In this document: positions 20,493-21,902 of the stretch, piece after piece
Layout: each line of letters begins with the position of its first letter
How positions within the stretch are numbered: the first letter of the stretch is position 1
Assembly: GCA_002812745.2 (NCBI GenBank)
Contig: NCSJ02000507.1
Location: 1-21,902 of the forward strand
Source: Scytalidium lignicola
Taxonomy: Eukaryota; Ascomycota; Leotiomycetes
Direction of reading: 5' to 3'
DNA length: 21,902 bases
Made by a program: the position numbers and the translations under genes
Notes under the pieces: generated by a model
Databases searched by the model: none
What the model saw: only the letters and a program-made list of their open reading frames with translations
What the model was told of the DNA's origin: nothing

Positions 20493-20624
20493 CGTAAGGG
20501 GGTGTCAGAAATGAATCGCCATCCCATGTAAGGCGGTGTAGCCAAAATGTTGCCGCAATAACAATCATTGTTTACATTCCTTCCCTCTCATAATACTACT
20601 ACTACTACTATTATTTCTACTCTA

Positions 20625-21683
20625 ATGGCTTGGGATACACCTACACGCGTGCGATACAAGACTAAAATTGAAGATGGTTATTCTAAAAGAGGTGCTGCTA
20701 TGGATTTGGATGTTCCTCGTACTACAGCTCGAGGATGGCTTAAAAAGGGGGATCGCGTTCACAAATCTACTGGTAGACCACTTAAGCTTCCTGATTTAAC
20801 GGTTTCAGCAATTATTCAGTGGTTTACTGGCCATTATGAACATCACATTATGTCCCCTAAACAGATCAAAAAGGAATTCAATCTGAATGTATTTAGGAAT
20901 ACACTTTTGAAAGCTTTAGCTCGATTTGGATATCATTACTATATTCCTGATTACAAGCCTAGAACCTCAGCAAAAAACAGGCTGTTACGCTGGATTTTTA
21001 GCATTGTAAACTGGGATAGGCCACTTTGGTATTGGAAGAATGGAATATACACAGACGAAACTATTATACGCACAGATATGCTTAGACGCCAGCGATTGCT
21101 CAGAGCAAGAGGTGAATAGCAAAGGCTTAATTACATTCAATTTACCTTTCATTCTGGCCATAAGTCTATTATAGCATAGGCTGCTATTGGATATAACTAC
21201 AAATCAGAGCTTTATTTTGTTTCATATGAAGGAGAAGGCAAAGGATTCACACAGCAAAAGTATGCAAAGCAAATCCTTCAAAGGCCAGTGAAGGAGATAT
21301 TTGAGGATCTGGAGAAAGGATATAAAACAGCAGGGACATACTGGTGTGCAGAGGATAACAGCCCAGTGCATAGCAAGAAAAATACAGCCAGAAATAAGGG
21401 GATATGCAATAGAATTCGAATAGAGTGCCATATCAAGTCAATTGAATGGCCACCTCAATCCCCGGATTTGAATTCAATTGAGAATATATGGCAAGTCCTC
21501 AAGCAATTACTCAGAAATCGCAAGCCATCTGGAGGATGGAAGTTGGAGGACCTCAAAGCAGCCATGCAAGATATATGGGAGAATGAGATATCAATTGAAC
21601 GGCATATTAACCACTTTATTAATACTATGCCTGAAAGGATAGCAAAGGTCAGGATGCGAAAGGGAGGCCCTTCAGGGTGGTAG
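20625..21683 (+). pseudogene. Tc1/mariner transposase, broken by two in-frame TAG codons
   Basis: Reading one frame from ATG at 20625 gives 352 codons ending at TAG 21681-21683, interrupted by TAG at 21117-21119 (codon 165) and 21177-21179 (codon 185). There is no frameshift. The N-terminus has helix-turn-helix-like sequence (RGAAMDLDVPRTTARGWL). The catalytic core shows the three acidic positions: IYTDET (first Asp), CAEDNSPVH (second Asp) and SPDLNSIEN (final Glu). I count 41 residues between the second Asp and the Glu, against 34 in classic Tc1. Both stops could arise by one C-to-T change in a CpA context (CAG to TAG, or TGG to TAG via the other strand), the RIP preference. A short C-terminal GGPSGW closes the protein. 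Confidence 0.88.
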
Positions 21684-21692
21684 TGGTAGTAA

Positions 21693-21719
21693 TAGTAGTA
21701 GTAGTAGTAGTAGTAGTAG
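21693..21719 (+). repeat. (TAG)9 microsatellite
   Basis: Nine uninterrupted TAG units directly follow the transposase stop codon, with looser GGTAGTGG/GTAGTAAT units on both sides. A complementary (ACT)5 run sits in the transposase 5' leader at 20595-20609, so the two tracts are inverted relative to each other within the element. Confidence 0.85.
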
Positions 21720-21824
21720 CCCTGTACAGTAGTAATAAAATAGCAATGTGAAAATGCCTTTTTTGGGTGGCAGAATTCGCTCGCTTGCATGGGGTGGATC
21801 AGCCTCTTCTGACACCCCCTTACG

Positions 21825-21902
21825 TGGAAACAAGTCTGTGGTTGGTGAATGGGCCGGCCAGTTGGCCAACTCCGCCCGTTGGCCAACCGTCTAGGCCATA
21901 CG
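21825..21902. repeat. GC-rich flank with a doubled 10-bp palindrome
   Basis: GTTGGCCAAC, a perfect palindrome, occurs at 21861-21870 and again at 21878-21887, separated by TCCGCCC, with a related GGCCGGCC at 21852-21859. The composition contrasts sharply with the AT-rich DNA on the other side of the transposon. It may be the terminal region of another repeat into which the element inserted. The window ends before this can be tested. Confidence 0.5.

Larger units (their letters stand above)
20493..21824 (+). mobile_element. Tc1/mariner DNA transposon, 1332 bp, 18-bp perfect terminal inverted repeats
   Basis: The left end, CGTAAGGGGGTGTCAGAA (20493-20510), is repeated in perfect inverse orientation at 21807-21824. 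Beyond 18 bp the ends stay related but imperfect for roughly 25-30 more bases (shared CCCATG-AAG words). The left flank is TA, the usual Tc1/mariner target, but the right flank is TG, so one copy of the duplication has changed. Subterminal triplet runs are mirrored: (ACT)5 at 20595-20609 and (TAG)9 at 21693-21719. The single gene inside encodes a DDE transposase with two stops, so the copy is probably inactive unless helped in trans. Confidence 0.88.

Noticed and set aside
21455..21886. 143-codon minus-strand frame with a tyrosine run
   Set aside because: It is the antisense of the transposase 3' end. The tyrosine run is only the TAG microsatellite read backwards.
1..21902. CRISPR array, rRNA or tRNA genes
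   Set aside because: No regularly spaced direct repeats and no tRNA- or rRNA-like folds were recognised; the eukaryotic context also makes CRISPR implausible.

Overview
The window looks like a piece of a filamentous ascomycete (Pezizomycotina) chromosome. The coding genes carry short GT...AG introns of 47-100 nt. One gene is a Zn2Cys6 regulator with a fungal middle-homology region. The gene-free flanks are extremely AT-rich, as left by repeat-induced point mutation (RIP), and the right edge carries a decayed Tc1/mariner element. A few single N bases point to a draft consensus. I cannot fix genus or class from sequence alone.

Layout. Positions 1 to about 3730 are AT-rich, RIP-like repeat wreckage, including what looks like the polypurine tract and LTR of a dead retroelement. 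Positions 3731-5037 are a transition zone with one promoter-like patch. Positions 5038-19787 hold six intact gene models. On the minus strand these are an MFS sugar-type transporter (6 exons, 535 aa), a type I Baeyer-Villiger monooxygenase (1 exon, 543 aa), a zinc alcohol dehydrogenase (4 exons, 338 aa) and a tandem EthD-domain protein (2 exons, 261 aa). On the plus strand they are a PRISE-type enone reductase of the SDR superfamily (3 exons, 390 aa) and a Zn2Cys6 transcription factor (6 exons, 728 aa). I resolved all exon junctions by hand, and every model closes in frame. A probable solo LTR lies between the reductase and the regulator. Positions 19788-20490 are AT-rich with a small tandem repeat. 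Positions 20493-21824 are a Tc1/mariner element with perfect 18-bp inverted ends and two in-frame stops in its transposase. The last 78 bases are GC-rich and hold a doubled palindrome.

How the genes may work together (inference). No polyketide synthase, NRPS or terpene synthase is present, so this resembles a catabolic or tailoring cluster rather than a backbone-making one. Alcohol dehydrogenase (alcohol to ketone), enone reductase (C=C reduction), Baeyer-Villiger monooxygenase (ketone to ester or lactone), an uptake transporter and a local regulator match the logic of bacterial carveol/carvone-type cyclic terpenoid breakdown. A lactone hydrolase is missing from the window. The main support beyond gene order is a family of related promoter elements beginning TCGG. 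These include a 16-bp element shared with one mismatch by the monooxygenase and dehydrogenase promoters, a doubled 14-bp element in the divergent EthD/reductase promoter, and related copies before the transporter and the regulator. Consensus CreA-type sites (SYGGRG) before the transporter also fit a carbon-repressed catabolic unit.
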